This document shows, one piece after another, positions 1 to 7,402 of a stretch of 32,681 bases of DNA. The notes beneath the pieces are model-generated. The model was not told the DNA's origin and did not search any database. It was given only the letters and a program-made list of their open reading frames with translations. How positions within the stretch are numbered: position 1 is the stretch's first letter; each line of letters begins with the position of its first letter. The stretch covers positions 1-32,681 of the forward strand of contig JAFWVV010000005.1 of assembly GCA_017518225.1 (NCBI GenBank), written 5' to 3'. This stretch comes from Oscillospiraceae bacterium (GTDB lineage: Bacteria > Bacillota > Clostridia > Oscillospirales > Oscillospiraceae). A program made the translations under genes and the position numbers.

Positions 1-269
1 CCCTCACGCTCTGCCATCTGCTTTGTCAGCAAGAGCATTTGTTTCTCTGCCTGATCGTTGACGTCAGCAAGATAGGTATTCAGCCTGCCGCCGGTCAGCA
101 ACTCTGTGTATAGTGCTTTACGATGCTGCCTGATATATCGCAGGTGCCGCTGCCCCCAAATGCCGATAGGTTTTTCCGCTTGAGCCCGTACTGTCAGGCA
201 GGGAATGTAATAATCGCCCCGCAGCTCGTACCACAAACCATTACTTTCGTCATAAATGGTCTTTTCCAT
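1..269 (-). CDS. tnpV: TnpV family transposon protein (3' end cut by window)
   Basis: The minus-strand frame from the ATG at 269 stays open to the window edge, giving 89 residues. It carries the family signature EKPIGIWGQRHLRYI followed by a basic stretch and LLTGGRLNTYLADV..QAE, which I recognise as TnpV, a small accessory protein of Tn4451-type and related conjugative or mobilisable transposons; its biochemical role is not settled. A strong ribosome site (AGGAGG, 6 bases before the ATG) supports this start. The C-terminus lies outside the window. It marks the left side of the window as former or current mobile DNA, matching the recombinase remnant at the right end, although nothing shows that the two belonged to one element. 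Confidence 0.85.
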   Translation of the reverse strand, partial: MEKTIYDESNGLWYELRGDYYIPCLTVRAQAEKPIGIWGQRHLRYIRQHRKALYTELLTGGRLNTYLADVNDQAEKQMLLLTKQMAERE

Positions 270-700
270 TGTGAAGTCCTCCTGTATAATAGCGTTGTTG
301 ATTTATTCGCACATATATCACAGGCTCCCGATTGCCACACCTTGTTATATCCTGTTATGGGATTTTTCTGCCCTTGCTTTTGCCCTTATGAGCGGCGAGG
401 GCGTTGCAGAAACGGTGTAACATTTAATAAAAGGATTCGGTGAGCAGATTGCGAAAAATCCTTTGTTTGGGGCGGTTTCAGAGGATTTCATTAAAGCCCT
501 ATAATCACTGGCGGGTGCCTATGATTTTGGGGATTTCAAATTCCGATTTGCATGGATGCTTCTGACTTTAGGTTTGCACAAGAACTCCCTTGTCCGCATT
601 CATAGCGAGCATTTTGCACCCCAAAACCCGGAACAGAGCAACAAAACAGGCGTGACCGCTGAGGTCATGCCTGTTTCATATCTTTTTAGATGGTTGCTGC
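270..700. other. Region without a convincing gene; probable mobile-element debris
   Basis: No frame has family-like sequence together with a ribosome site. Short plus-strand stretches around 425-540 read like protein debris (for example EQIAKNPLFGAVSEDFIKAL, then a stop), suggesting a decayed gene of the transposon that carried tnpV, but I cannot name it. The only clear structure is the hairpin at 644-676. Confidence 0.4.
644..687 (+). terminator. Rho-independent terminator-like hairpin
   Basis: A 14-bp stem (AAACAGGCGTGACC at 644-657 with GGTCATGCCTGTTT at 663-676, one G-T pair, loop GCTGA) is followed by a T run at 683-687. The minus strand also has TTTTG after the stem, so it may work in both directions. 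No gene that it serves is intact here. Confidence 0.6.
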
Positions 701-780
701 TTAGCTCAAAGCATCATTGATGTGCTGATCCGTCCCATCATTCCAAGAGGTACAACAATGTAGCATTGTTCTTGGTAGCT

Positions 781-950
781 CATCAGTCAGCCTTACGGCT
801 GACTGATTCCCCTCAAGGGGAAGTCTTCGGTTGGCGCGTTCCTCAAGCCTTCCCCTTGAGGGGAAGGCGGCCGAGCGAAGCGAGGTCGGATGAGGTGGAG
901 ACCGGATTCCCACGTCACCAGTGTGCGCACTGGTTCCTCGGAATGACAGG
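781..950. repeat. Intergenic palindromic repeat unit
   Basis: Four palindromes are stacked within 170 bases: ATCAGTCAGCC/GGCTGACTGAT (782-807), CCCCT/AGGGG (809-820), GCCTTCCCCT/AGGGGAAGGC (847-868) and CCAGTG/CACTGG (918-933), the last enclosed by ATTCC (906-910) and GGAAT (940-944). The third is followed by a GGCCGAGCGAAGCGAGG module. Similar modules are, as far as I recall, scattered through intergenic regions of Faecalibacterium-like and other Oscillospiraceae genomes. It has no coding character and is probably a REP- or MITE-type repeat. Confidence 0.6.
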
Positions 951-1010
951 GTTATTCATAGATGGCAGCGTCTTTTTGGAGGCAGTTCATTAGCCAAATA
1001 CCCGCCCGAA

Positions 1011-1061
1011 TAAAAGCTCGGGGCACCTTCCTTGCGGAGGGTGCCCCGGGCAGCGTTTTTT
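1011..1061. terminator. Terminator after the zinc-ribbon gene
   Basis: A 12-bp stem (GGGGCACCTTCC at 1020-1031 with GGAGGGTGCCCC at 1036-1047, one G-T pair, loop TTGC) lies 28 bases beyond the stop of the minus-strand gene. T runs are present on both sides (CTTTTATT on the minus strand, TTTTTT at 1056-1061 on the plus strand), so it can act in both directions. Confidence 0.75.
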
Positions 1062-1074
1062 GTTGTATTTTCCT

Positions 1075-2307
1075 TTATTGCTCCGGAGCGGGCGCGTCTT
1101 TCTTTTTGCGCGGCCGCAGCAGGCGTCCAAAGGCCGCCAACAGCACGCCGACGCCCAGCGTAACCAGACCGATTGCAATTTGGCTGCGAAGCACTGCGGC
1201 GCTCACCTGCGCAACCAGCGCATCGTTCACAAAGAGCTTCTGCCACAGGCCCGGGAAAAACTGAGCGAACACCGCCGCCAGGCTCAAGATCGCCCCCACG
1301 GCGATCAGCACACCACCCACGTCGCCGAGGCTGACGCCGATGCGGCTGCGGTTGGTGCGCACGATCAGCACGACCAGCAGCAGACCCAGCGCCAGCAGCA
1401 GGCCGAGTGTGACGTAGCTCAAGCCGTAGTGCAGCGCCGCATACACGGCAGGCTGCTCCTCGCGCAGCTCATCGCGGCTGAGCAGATCGCCCAGACCGTA
1501 GTTGTCAACCAGCCTGGCAATTCCCTCCGCCGTCGGACGATCCAGCGTGACGTCCTCGCGTTCGAACAGCTCCAGATTTCGGCTGTCCATCAACTCCGTT
1601 GCCAGCGCGTTTCTGTCAAACTCATAGCGGCTTTTGCCCTTGTAAACGTCATCGAAGAGCGCGGCAAGCTCCCCGGCAAAAAAGCTCTTGAGCGTGGACT
1701 TTCGCAGCAGCTTGTTGACGTCTTTTTCGTTCAGGCTGACGCCGACGCGCTCCAGATCCTCCGACAGCAGGCGGCTCAACGTCATCTCCTCGTCCACGTC
1801 CTCGAAATAGGGATCAACGCGCACTTGGCCGAGCTCGATCTCGTCCAAAACGGCGTTCAGCCCCTTCTCCGTGGTCGCGGCGCGCAGTGTGGCGCTCAGA
1901 GATGCGCTCATCAGCAGCAGAAACAGCAGCAGGCACAAAAACACCGCCAAAATCCGCCGTGGCGCGCCGATGGGCGCGCGGCGCGCGGCAGCCTTTTCTT
2001 CCTTCCGGCGCTGCTTTTCCGCCTTGTTCTGCTCACGCTGCATTTTTTCCTGCTGCTTCTCCGCCCGCTTTGCCTCGCGCGGGCTGAGCGGCGGCGCTTC
2101 CGTCGCCGTCTCCGGCGGCTGCTCAGGCACGGCAGAAACCGCGCCAACGGTCTCCTCCGGCAGTTCTTCGAAGTCCTCCTCCGGCAGTTCCTCGTGGAGC
2201 AGCTCCGACGCCTCCTGCTCTATGGTCTCGATCAGCGGCAAGCCGCAGTCGCTGCAAAATTTGACGGCATCGTCAAATTCTTTCCGGCATTGCGGACAGC
2301 ACTTCAT
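1075..2307 (-). CDS. Zinc-ribbon membrane protein of unknown function
   Basis: The 410-aa product opens with a zinc ribbon (Cys4-x2-Cys7 and Cys18-x2-Cys21), then an acidic linker, a Lys/Glu/Gln-rich probable coiled coil (about residues 75-110), one hydrophobic segment (about 119-138), a soluble region of about 150 residues, and three more hydrophobic segments in the last 120 residues, ending in RPRKKKDAP. I chose the ATG at 2307, which has AGGTGG 8 bases upstream, over the in-frame GTG at 2319, which overlaps that ribosome site. Zinc-ribbon plus membrane architectures are common in Clostridia but mostly uncharacterised; the ribbon presumably faces the cytoplasm. A promoter (TTGCCG, 17 bases, TATGGT) lies just upstream, so it is probably transcribed separately from the MATE gene. 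Confidence 0.8.
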   Translation of the reverse strand: MKCCPQCRKEFDDAVKFCSDCGLPLIETIEQEASELLHEELPEEDFEELPEETVGAVSAVPEQPPETATEAPPLSPREAKRAEKQQEKMQREQNKAEKQRRKEEKAAARRAPIGAPRRILAVFLCLLLFLLLMSASLSATLRAATTEKGLNAVLDEIELGQVRVDPYFEDVDEEMTLSRLLSEDLERVGVSLNEKDVNKLLRKSTLKSFFAGELAALFDDVYKGKSRYEFDRNALATELMDSRNLELFEREDVTLDRPTAEGIARLVDNYGLGDLLSRDELREEQPAVYAALHYGLSYVTLGLLLALGLLLVVLIVRTNRSRIGVSLGDVGGVLIAVGAILSLAAVFAQFFPGLWQKLFVNDALVAQVSAAVLRSQIAIGLVTLGVGVLLAAFGRLLRPRKKKDAPAPEQ

Positions 2308-2357
2308 TTCAGTTCCCACCTTTCTCGTAAAACCGCGTATGTTTTGCTTCTGCTCTT

Positions 2358-2386
2358 ACCATAGCACATTTTTCGCCGTACGGCAA
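2358..2386 (-). promoter_or_regulatory. Predicted sigma-70-type promoter of the zinc-ribbon gene
   Basis: On the minus strand TTGCCG (2381-2386) and TATGGT (2358-2363) are separated by exactly 17 bases, about 50 bases before the chosen ATG. Confidence 0.5.
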
Positions 2387-2397
2387 GGCTTTATGCA

Positions 2398-3783
2398 TTA
2401 TTGCGCAACGAGGTTGTTCACCCATTTTCTGCTGCGCAGCAGCACGAAGCCGACCACACATTTGACAAGATCCAGCGCATTGACCGCGATATAGATCGGC
2501 AGGATCGGCCAGTTGGTCATACGCGAGAGCACGAAGGCCGTCGGCACACAGATCGCCCACACGAAAGCGCTGTCAAACAAAAAGGTAATCATCGTCTTGC
2601 CGCCGCAGCGCAGCGTGAAATAACAGGCGTTGGTGTAACCGTTGACCGGCATCATCGCCGCGCACACCAGCAGCATCTGCACCGCCAGCGCCTTAACGTG
2701 ATCCGTCGTGTTATACAGCCGCGGCAGCAGCGGGCTGACAAAGGCCATCACGACGCCGACCGCCGCGCAAAGCGCCACGGCAAAGGCGACAAGCTTGCGA
2801 TCCTCGTCCACCGCACGCTCCAGCTCGCCCGCGCCGAGCAGCTGCCCGATCAGGATGGACACGGTCGTGCCCATCGAGAAAAAAGCGCAGAAAAAGAGCA
2901 TGGAGATCGTGCTGGAAATATTGACCGCCGAGACCACCTCCAGCCCGCGCAGCGAATAGCTCTGGTTGAGCATGGTCATGCCCGAGGACCAGAGCAGCTC
3001 GTTGACAAGCAGCGGCAGACCCATCTTCAGCATAGACTTCGCCAGCGCCCGCGGCATGTGCAGCGAGCGATAGGCTGTCCGCAAAAAGGGAAAGCGCGCA
3101 TGACGCCGATGCGCCCAGACAAAGATGATTCCAAACTCCACAAGGCGGGAGATCAGCGTAGCGACGGCAGCGCCTTCCACGCCCAGCGCCGGCGCTCCCA
3201 GCTTGCCGAAAATCAGAATATAATTGAAAATGAGATTGACAAAAACTGCAATGACGCCCGCCTTCATCGGCAGCATCGTCTCCCCGCACTCGCGCAGGGT
3301 GCTGGCATAAATCTGCTGCATCACAAAGGGCAGCATCTGCAGTATCATAATACGCAGATAGGCCTTTCCGTGGTACAGCGTCGCCTGCAGATCCAGCGCC
3401 TCCTGACCCTCATGCAGAAACAGCCCGATCAAGGTCTCTCCGCGCAGCGCAAACAGCAGCGTAAACATGCCCCAACTGAGCGCGCCCACGATGAGCTTGG
3501 CGCGGAAGGAGTGCTTGATGCCCTCGTCGTCGCCGCATCCGTAAAACTGGGCGGTAAAAATGCCGGGGCCGGCCATAGCGCCGAACAGACAGAGATTGTA
3601 GACAAAAATCAGCTGGTTGGCAATCGCGACGCCGGACATGGGCTCGGTGCCCACCTGCCCGACCATCAGGTTGTCCAGAAGGCTGACAAAGTTCGTAATG
3701 ACGTTTTGGATCAGCACCGGGGTCATCACCGCCAGTACGCGGCGGTAAAACGCGCGGTCTCCGATCAGGGATCGTATGTTCAT
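2398..3783 (-). CDS. MATE family multidrug/cation exporter
   Basis: The 461-aa hydrophobic protein has about 12 membrane segments and reads as a MATE (multi-antimicrobial extrusion) transporter of the MATE/DinF superfamily. It shows the N-terminal MTPVLIQNVITNFVSLLDNLMVG motif region (Asp in LLDNLMVG), GVAIANQL and PMKAGVIAVFVNLIFNYILIFG, all typical of the family. Members exchange Na+ or H+ for organic cations at the cytoplasmic membrane; the substrate cannot be read from sequence. The ATG at 3783 is preferred: GAGGTG lies a few bases upstream, and the predicted promoter (-10 at 3814-3819) would start transcription inside the longer GTG-initiated frame. The next gene downstream has its own promoter. 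Confidence 0.9.
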   Translation of the reverse strand: MNIRSLIGDRAFYRRVLAVMTPVLIQNVITNFVSLLDNLMVGQVGTEPMSGVAIANQLIFVYNLCLFGAMAGPGIFTAQFYGCGDDEGIKHSFRAKLIVGALSWGMFTLLFALRGETLIGLFLHEGQEALDLQATLYHGKAYLRIMILQMLPFVMQQIYASTLRECGETMLPMKAGVIAVFVNLIFNYILIFGKLGAPALGVEGAAVATLISRLVEFGIIFVWAHRRHARFPFLRTAYRSLHMPRALAKSMLKMGLPLLVNELLWSSGMTMLNQSYSLRGLEVVSAVNISSTISMLFFCAFFSMGTTVSILIGQLLGAGELERAVDEDRKLVAFAVALCAAVGVVMAFVSPLLPRLYNTTDHVKALAVQMLLVCAAMMPVNGYTNACYFTLRCGGKTMITFLFDSAFVWAICVPTAFVLSRMTNWPILPIYIAVNALDLVKCVVGFVLLRSRKWVNNLVAQ

Positions 3784-3813
3784 GGGCACACCTCGACTTG
3801 TATTTGCCCCCAC

Positions 3814-3842
3814 ATTTTACGATGGAAAACGGGGAAAAGCAA
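3814..3842 (-). promoter_or_regulatory. Predicted promoter of the MATE gene
   Basis: On the minus strand TTGCTT (3837-3842), a 17-base spacer and TAAAAT (3814-3819). Transcription would begin near 3807, about 25 bases before the ATG. Confidence 0.5.
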
Positions 3843-3880
3843 TCTTTATTTTTCTTGCTAAATGTGTTATCATACAAAGC

Positions 3881-3912
3881 GTAAGAGCCCGGCCTGCCAT
3901 CCGGGCTCTTAC
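3881..3912 (-). terminator. Perfect 12-bp hairpin at the end of the small-protein cluster
   Basis: GTAAGAGCCCGG (3881-3892) and CCGGGCTCTTAC (3901-3912) are perfect inverted repeats with an 8-base loop. The stop codon of the gene ending at 3909 lies inside the stem. The following T tract is weak (CTTTGTAT), so termination may be leaky. Confidence 0.55.
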
Positions 3913-4196
3913 GATAACAAAAGTGCGCCGAGCACGATGAGCCAGTCGCTGTCGCCGCTCTCGCGGTAAAAAAGATAGCACAGCAGCAGCAAAATCAAAT
4001 CTTCGGTCTCCAGCTCGCCGAGCAGCTTCGGCAGCAAGGAAAAGCCCGGCAGGCCGCCCGGGCGCGGCGGCGCATGCGGCGGCGGAAAAAACTCGCCCGG
4101 CGGCCGTAAAGGCGGCGGGGGCGGAGCTTCCTTGGGCGCACCGGACGACGGCACCCAGACATAGCGCCCGCTGTTGCCCTGATATCGCTTAGGCAT
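3909..4196 (-). CDS. Small proline-rich membrane-associated protein, unknown function
   Basis: This 95-aa protein has a basic N-terminus (MPKRYQGNSGRYVWVPSSG), a proline-rich middle (about residues 22-50) and a C-terminal ELETEDLILLLLCYLFYRESGD..WLIVLGALLL segment that is strongly hydrophobic. I have seen the ETEDLLLLLLLYLLFRE type of ending in small Clostridia proteins without a known function. Its start overlaps the upstream gene by 8 bases (4189-4196), so the two are probably translationally coupled. I do not assign a role. Confidence 0.7.
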   Translation of the reverse strand: MPKRYQGNSGRYVWVPSSGAPKEAPPPPPLRPPGEFFPPPHAPPRPGGLPGFSLLPKLLGELETEDLILLLLCYLFYRESGDSDWLIVLGALLLS

Positions 4197-4530
4197 CGCC
4201 GTCCCCCCAGCTTTGCATGGCCAGACGCGCTACACGTGCCAGCCGTGCCATGCGCAGCGCGCGTTCCATTTTATGCTGCCGCTTTTCTGACAAATAGGGG
4301 CGCATGGCCTGCAGCAGCGCCTGCCGCTCGTCGCCGCCCGTTTCCTTTCCCAGCAGCGCCAGCAGCTTCCGCGGCAGCGCACCGTCCGCGTCGGCGGCCG
4401 GGCTCAGCGGCGTTTCCGGCTGTCCTCCGGTCTCGCCCCCGCCCATCAGCGCCTGCGCCATCTGCATGATCTGCGCCATCTGCTGCGGATCGTCCAGCAC
4501 CTGCCGGATGCCGTTTTCGAGATCATCCAT
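4189..4530 (-). CDS. Small acidic protein, unknown function
   Basis: The 113-aa product starts MDDLENGIRQVLDDPQQMAQIMQMAQ and ends in a basic helix region (KRQHKMERALRMARLARVARLAMQSW). It has no signal peptide or membrane span. It overlaps its neighbours on both sides (8 bases each), so it is the middle gene of a tightly packed three-gene operon. Related small helical proteins occur in Oscillospiraceae as hypothetical proteins; the N-terminal part resembles its upstream neighbour in being built of short amphipathic helices. No function can be stated. Confidence 0.75.
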   Translation of the reverse strand: MDDLENGIRQVLDDPQQMAQIMQMAQALMGGGETGGQPETPLSPAADADGALPRKLLALLGKETGGDERQALLQAMRPYLSEKRQHKMERALRMARLARVARLAMQSWGDGDA

Positions 4531-4777
4531 GGTTCTTTTCCCCCAGAAGCTTCTGCACTGCGGCGCTGAGCCGCTGCCCCTCCGCCGTGCCGAGGATACC
4601 GCTCATCATGCGGCGCAGTGCCTCCGTGTCCCCGCTTTTTGCCGCCTCCGCCAGCGCCTTTTGATCCAGCATGGCGCTCAGCTTCTGCCCGTCAAGCGAG
4701 GCGGCCAGATTTTTCAGCTGCTCCGCCTGTCCGCGGCGCTGCAGTTCTTTTGCAAGCTCTTCCAGGTTTTGCATCAT
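4523..4777 (-). CDS. Small helical protein, unknown function
   Basis: The 84-aa product (MMQNLEELAKELQRRGQAEQ..) is predicted to be all helical, with a tail of AVQKLLGEKNHG. I start it at the ATG at 4777 because GGAGGG lies 8 bases upstream; the open frame extends to 4828 but would place the ribosome site inside the gene. It is the first gene of the 4777-3909 cluster and is divergent from the phosphoesterase at 4852, with 74 bases between them. Confidence 0.7.
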   Translation of the reverse strand: MMQNLEELAKELQRRGQAEQLKNLAASLDGQKLSAMLDQKALAEAAKSGDTEALRRMMSGILGTAEGQRLSAAVQKLLGEKNHG

Positions 4778-4797
4778 CCCACGCTCCCTCCAATCCA

Positions 4798-4825
4798 TTG
4801 TATTCGACCAGCCTCGTGCTGATAC
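4798..4825 (+). promoter_or_regulatory. Possible promoter of the phosphoesterase gene
   Basis: TTGTAT (4798-4803), a 16-base spacer and TGATAC (4820-4825) precede the gene by about 27 bases. The match is modest. The minus-strand cluster must also start from this short interval, but no clear promoter is visible on that strand. Confidence 0.3.
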
Positions 4826-4851
4826 CATTTTTCACAACAGGAGGTTTCCCT

Positions 4852-5319
4852 ATGAAAGCCGCCGTTTTTTCCGACACGCACCACAACAACCAACCGATGC
4901 TGGAGGCCGTGCGCCGCTGCCGGCCGGATCTGCTGATCCACCTCGGCGACCATGACCGCGACGCGCTGGAGCTCGCCCACGCCTTTCCCGAGCTTCCACT
5001 CTACAGCGTTTGCGGCAACTGCGACATGGCGCCCATCGCGCCGCTGGCCGACATCGTGCCGCTCGGCGAGGTCAAGGCGCTGATTTGCCACGGGCATAGC
5101 TATGGCGTCGATTTGGGACTGGATCGGCTGGCTTACGCCGCGCGCGAGCGCGGCTGCGCCGTAGCGATGTTTGGTCACACGCATCAGGCAACGCAGCGCA
5201 TGATCGGCGGCGTACAGCTCATCAACCCCGGCGCCGCCGGGCGCGGCCATCGTCTGACCTGGGCGCTCGTGGAGACGCTTCCCAACGGCGGCATCGCCGT
5301 GAGCATCAACGAGTGCTGA
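4852..5319 (+). CDS. YfcE/MJ0936-type metallophosphoesterase
   Basis: The 155-aa protein contains all motifs of the small calcineurin-like phosphoesterases: SDTHHN (Asp8, His10), LGDHDRD (Asp33), CGNCD (Asn56), CHGHSYG (His80) and GHTH (His109, His111). These residues bind a two-metal centre (usually Mn2+ or Ni2+) that hydrolyses phosphodiesters. The length is typical for the YfcE group, whose physiological substrate is generally unknown. AGGAGG 7 bases before the ATG fixes the start. The gene is monocistronic: a MITE-like element begins 11 bases after its stop. It is cytoplasmic, with no signal peptide. Confidence 0.92.
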   Translation: MKAAVFSDTHHNNQPMLEAVRRCRPDLLIHLGDHDRDALELAHAFPELPLYSVCGNCDMAPIAPLADIVPLGEVKALICHGHSYGVDLGLDRLAYAARERGCAVAMFGHTHQATQRMIGGVQLINPGAAGRGHRLTWALVETLPNGGIAVSINEC

Positions 5320-5329
5320 ACGATCTTTT

Positions 5330-5479
5330 ATAAGGACGTGTTGCAAAATATAAATTTTTAAAAAAGTATTTGCGAGAAAAGTTACTGGGAACCGCCAAAG
5401 TCGGCGGTTCCCAGTAACTATATTGAGATATTCTTTTGTGACTTTAGCCCCAAAAGCGCATTTTGCAACACGCCCTTAT
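5330..5479. mobile_element. MITE-like 150-bp element with 20-bp terminal inverted repeats
   Basis: The ends ATAAGGACGTGTTGCAAAAT (5330-5349) and ATTTTGCAACACGCCCTTAT (5460-5479) are inverted copies with one mismatch. Between them lies a perfect 16-bp hairpin, GTTACTGGGAACCGCC (5381-5396) with its complement at 5403-5418, and an AT-rich stretch. No coding capacity is visible. This is the form of a non-autonomous transposable element, possibly inserting at TA. The right end provides the TAA stop (5476-5478) of the adjacent sortase gene. The central hairpin may also end transcription from either side. Confidence 0.7.
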
Positions 5480-6162
5480 GAATTGTGGTTTTGTTCAAGG
5501 ATCCATGCAGCGGTATCGCTCTCAAGCTGCACATCATATACCCGCTCAAAACGGGCGGTCACACGGTATTCACCGCCGAGCGTACAGGTGAACAAGGTCA
5601 GATCCCAGTCGTCACCGGTAAGCATCTCCTCAACGGATCGCGGCGGAAGAATCTCCTGGCGAGAGAGCTCATAGCAAAAAACCTCCCCGTCCATCGCGAC
5701 GAAAATCAGCAGCTCGCCCTCCTGCATGCCCTTTAGCCGTCCAAAATGGCTGTCGAAGTTGTGCGCGCAGATGACCATGTTGTTGTGGTAGGGATCTCCG
5801 GCATAGATTGCCGGACTGACGTTGAGCGCTTCCATCGAATAGGGCGTCTGAACCGGCAGTTCCAGTTCTATATTGGGAAACTGCAACAGTCCGACATAGT
5901 CCCGGCCGTTGATGGTTTTAATTGGCAGCACACGCTTGTCCTCAATCAAGATCTCCTCCTCGGTGACCGGTGCAGTCGCTATGTGCAGCTTTTTTGCAGG
6001 TAATTCGTATGCAAGCGCCTCCGCTGCCTCATAGGCCGCAGTTCCCGCTCGGCTGTCGTCGTACATGTTGTAGCCGGTCAGCCCCATCCCGCCCAGAAAG
6101 AGCAGTGCGCCAAGCACAATCGCAACAACTCCGCGGTTTTTTTTAATGTTTTCAGTTTTCAT
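5476..6162 (-). CDS. Second sortase of the pilus locus (not class C)
   Basis: A 228-aa protein with one N-terminal membrane segment (about residues 10-30) and a sortase domain. The catalytic triad is visible: His134 in [12 protein letters not shown], Cys193 in [13 protein letters not shown], and Arg200 in the same strand. It lacks the C-terminal membrane segment and the TLITCTPYGxNSHR-type motif of class C enzymes, so it is more like class B/D or housekeeping-type sortases. Inferred role: attaching the finished pilus, or the LPQTG protein encoded just upstream, to the cell wall. The ATG at 6162 overlaps the upstream gene by 11 bases (a TTG at 6174 is an alternative start), so translation is probably coupled. 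It is the last gene of the operon, and its stop codon lies within the terminal repeat of the 5330-5479 element. Confidence 0.88.
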   Translation of the reverse strand: MKTENIKKNRGVVAIVLGALLFLGGMGLTGYNMYDDSRAGTAAYEAAEALAYELPAKKLHIATAPVTEEEILIEDKRVLPIKTINGRDYVGLLQFPNIELELPVQTPYSMEALNVSPAIYAGDPYHNNMVICAHNFDSHFGRLKGMQEGELLIFVAMDGEVFCYELSRQEILPPRSVEEMLTGDDWDLTLFTCTLGGEYRVTARFERVYDVQLESDTAAWILEQNHNS

Positions 6163-7357
6163 TGTTTTTGCCAAAGCGATAGCGCACCCATCCGAAGAGC
6201 ATCAGTGCTGCTCCGCTGACGAGCAGAATCGGCACCGGCCACCAGAGCATACCGGTCTGCGGCAGCGTCGGCTTAGGCGGTGGCGTAGAAATCGGCGTCG
6301 GCACCGGCCTCGGTATAGGCGTCGAGGTGGGAACCGGGGTTGGTCCCGGCGGTGTCGGTTCAGGCGTCGAGGTGGGAACCGGGGTCGGTCCCGGCGGTGT
6401 CGGTTCAGGCGTTGGGGTGGGAACCGGGGTTGGTCCCGGGGTCGGTTCCGGTGTCGGGGTGGGCGGCGGTGCATATCTGTTGGTCAGTTGAATCGTCGTT
6501 CCGATACGCTCCCAACCAACAAAAATATAGTCCTCCGGCAGATCCGTCTCGCGCACGGTTTTGACGCGCGCCAGCGACTCGGGCTCAATGTCCGTCAGCC
6601 AGCCGGTCTCGGCGCTCATCGTCACAAGCTGTTTGACGCCGTCCTCAAACTCGATCTCGACCTGCAGCGTTTTCGGGCGCACACCGGCGCTGTTGCCGCC
6701 GTCGTCCCAGATTTTCTGCAGGCGGCAGAGCGCTTTGGTCTCCTGCGGCTTCGGAATGATGGTAAAGGCGAAATCCCACTGCTCGGGATCCTCCTGCTCC
6801 TGCACATGCGTGGTGGACAGGCCGTCCTCGTTCCAGTTGATCAGGCCGCGATACGGCATGCTCATCAGCGTCGGCATAAAGCCCACACGAATATGGTCGT
6901 AGTCCGGATGCACGCCCTCGCCAAACAACAGCAGATACAGACCCGGCTCCAGATTGTCAAACAGCACATAGCCCAGGTCGTCGCCGGTTTTGACGAGCAT
7001 CGGCGACAGATTGCGGTCGTTGACGAAGTTTTCCATGTCCTTGGCCAGCGTCAGCCACTGTTTCGGCGGGGCGGCGGTGGACATGTCCACGGGATAGCTC
7101 TCGAAATCCAGCGTGGCGGTGAAGACGCCCTCTTCGTCCATGGCGGCCACCTGATACAGACGCGCCTCCACGTTGGGGATATCTCTCTCTTCCCCGTCCA
7201 GCTCGTATTTATGACGGAAGCGCACCGTCAGATCGCCCGGGTGATCGGGCTTGACGCCTTCCGTGGCTTCGCTTCGCACAGGCATCGCCGGCAGCAAAAA
7301 CATCAGCGCGCAGCACAGACTCCAGAGCCTGCGCAGCCACTTTCCTCCTTTTGCCAT
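6152..7357 (-). CDS. LPQTG-anchored accessory (minor or basal) pilin
   Basis: The 401-aa protein has a signal peptide (basic start, then [19 protein letters not shown]), two probable Ig-like regions, including a CnaB-like stretch ([20 protein letters not shown]), a Pro/Thr-rich stalk at about residues 287-360 with three 15-aa repeats, and a sorting signal LPQTG (365-369) followed by a hydrophobic segment and the tail [10 protein letters not shown]. Sortases cleave between T and G. The proline-rich stalk placed before the anchor suits a basal subunit spanning the cell wall, but this is an inference. I start at the ATG at 7357 (AAGGAGG 8 bases upstream); the ATG at 7363 is only 2 bases from that site. 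It lies between the two sortase genes of the operon. Confidence 0.88.
   Translation of the reverse strand: MAKGGKWLRRLWSLCCALMFLLPAMPVRSEATEGVKPDHPGDLTVRFRHKYELDGEERDIPNVEARLYQVAAMDEEGVFTATLDFESYPVDMSTAAPPKQWLTLAKDMENFVNDRNLSPMLVKTGDDLGYVLFDNLEPGLYLLLFGEGVHPDYDHIRVGFMPTLMSMPYRGLINWNEDGLSTTHVQEQEDPEQWDFAFTIIPKPQETKALCRLQKIWDDGGNSAGVRPKTLQVEIEFEDGVKQLVTMSAETGWLTDIEPESLARVKTVRETDLPEDYIFVGWERIGTTIQLTNRYAPPPTPTPEPTPGPTPVPTPTPEPTPPGPTPVPTSTPEPTPPGPTPVPTSTPIPRPVPTPISTPPPKPTLPQTGMLWWPVPILLVSGAALMLFGWVRYRFGKNNEN
6318..6452 (-). repeat. Three tandem 45-bp repeats encoding a Pro/Thr stalk
   Basis: Units start at about 6318, 6363 and 6408 (period 45 bp, nearly identical, the last degenerate). They encode 15-aa [15 protein letters not shown] units just before the LPQTG signal. 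Stalk length could change by slippage or recombination. Confidence 0.75.
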
Positions 7358-7402
7358 AAGCATTGCCTCCTTCTCTTCAAACGCCCTGTTTTCCGGCGTT
7401 AT

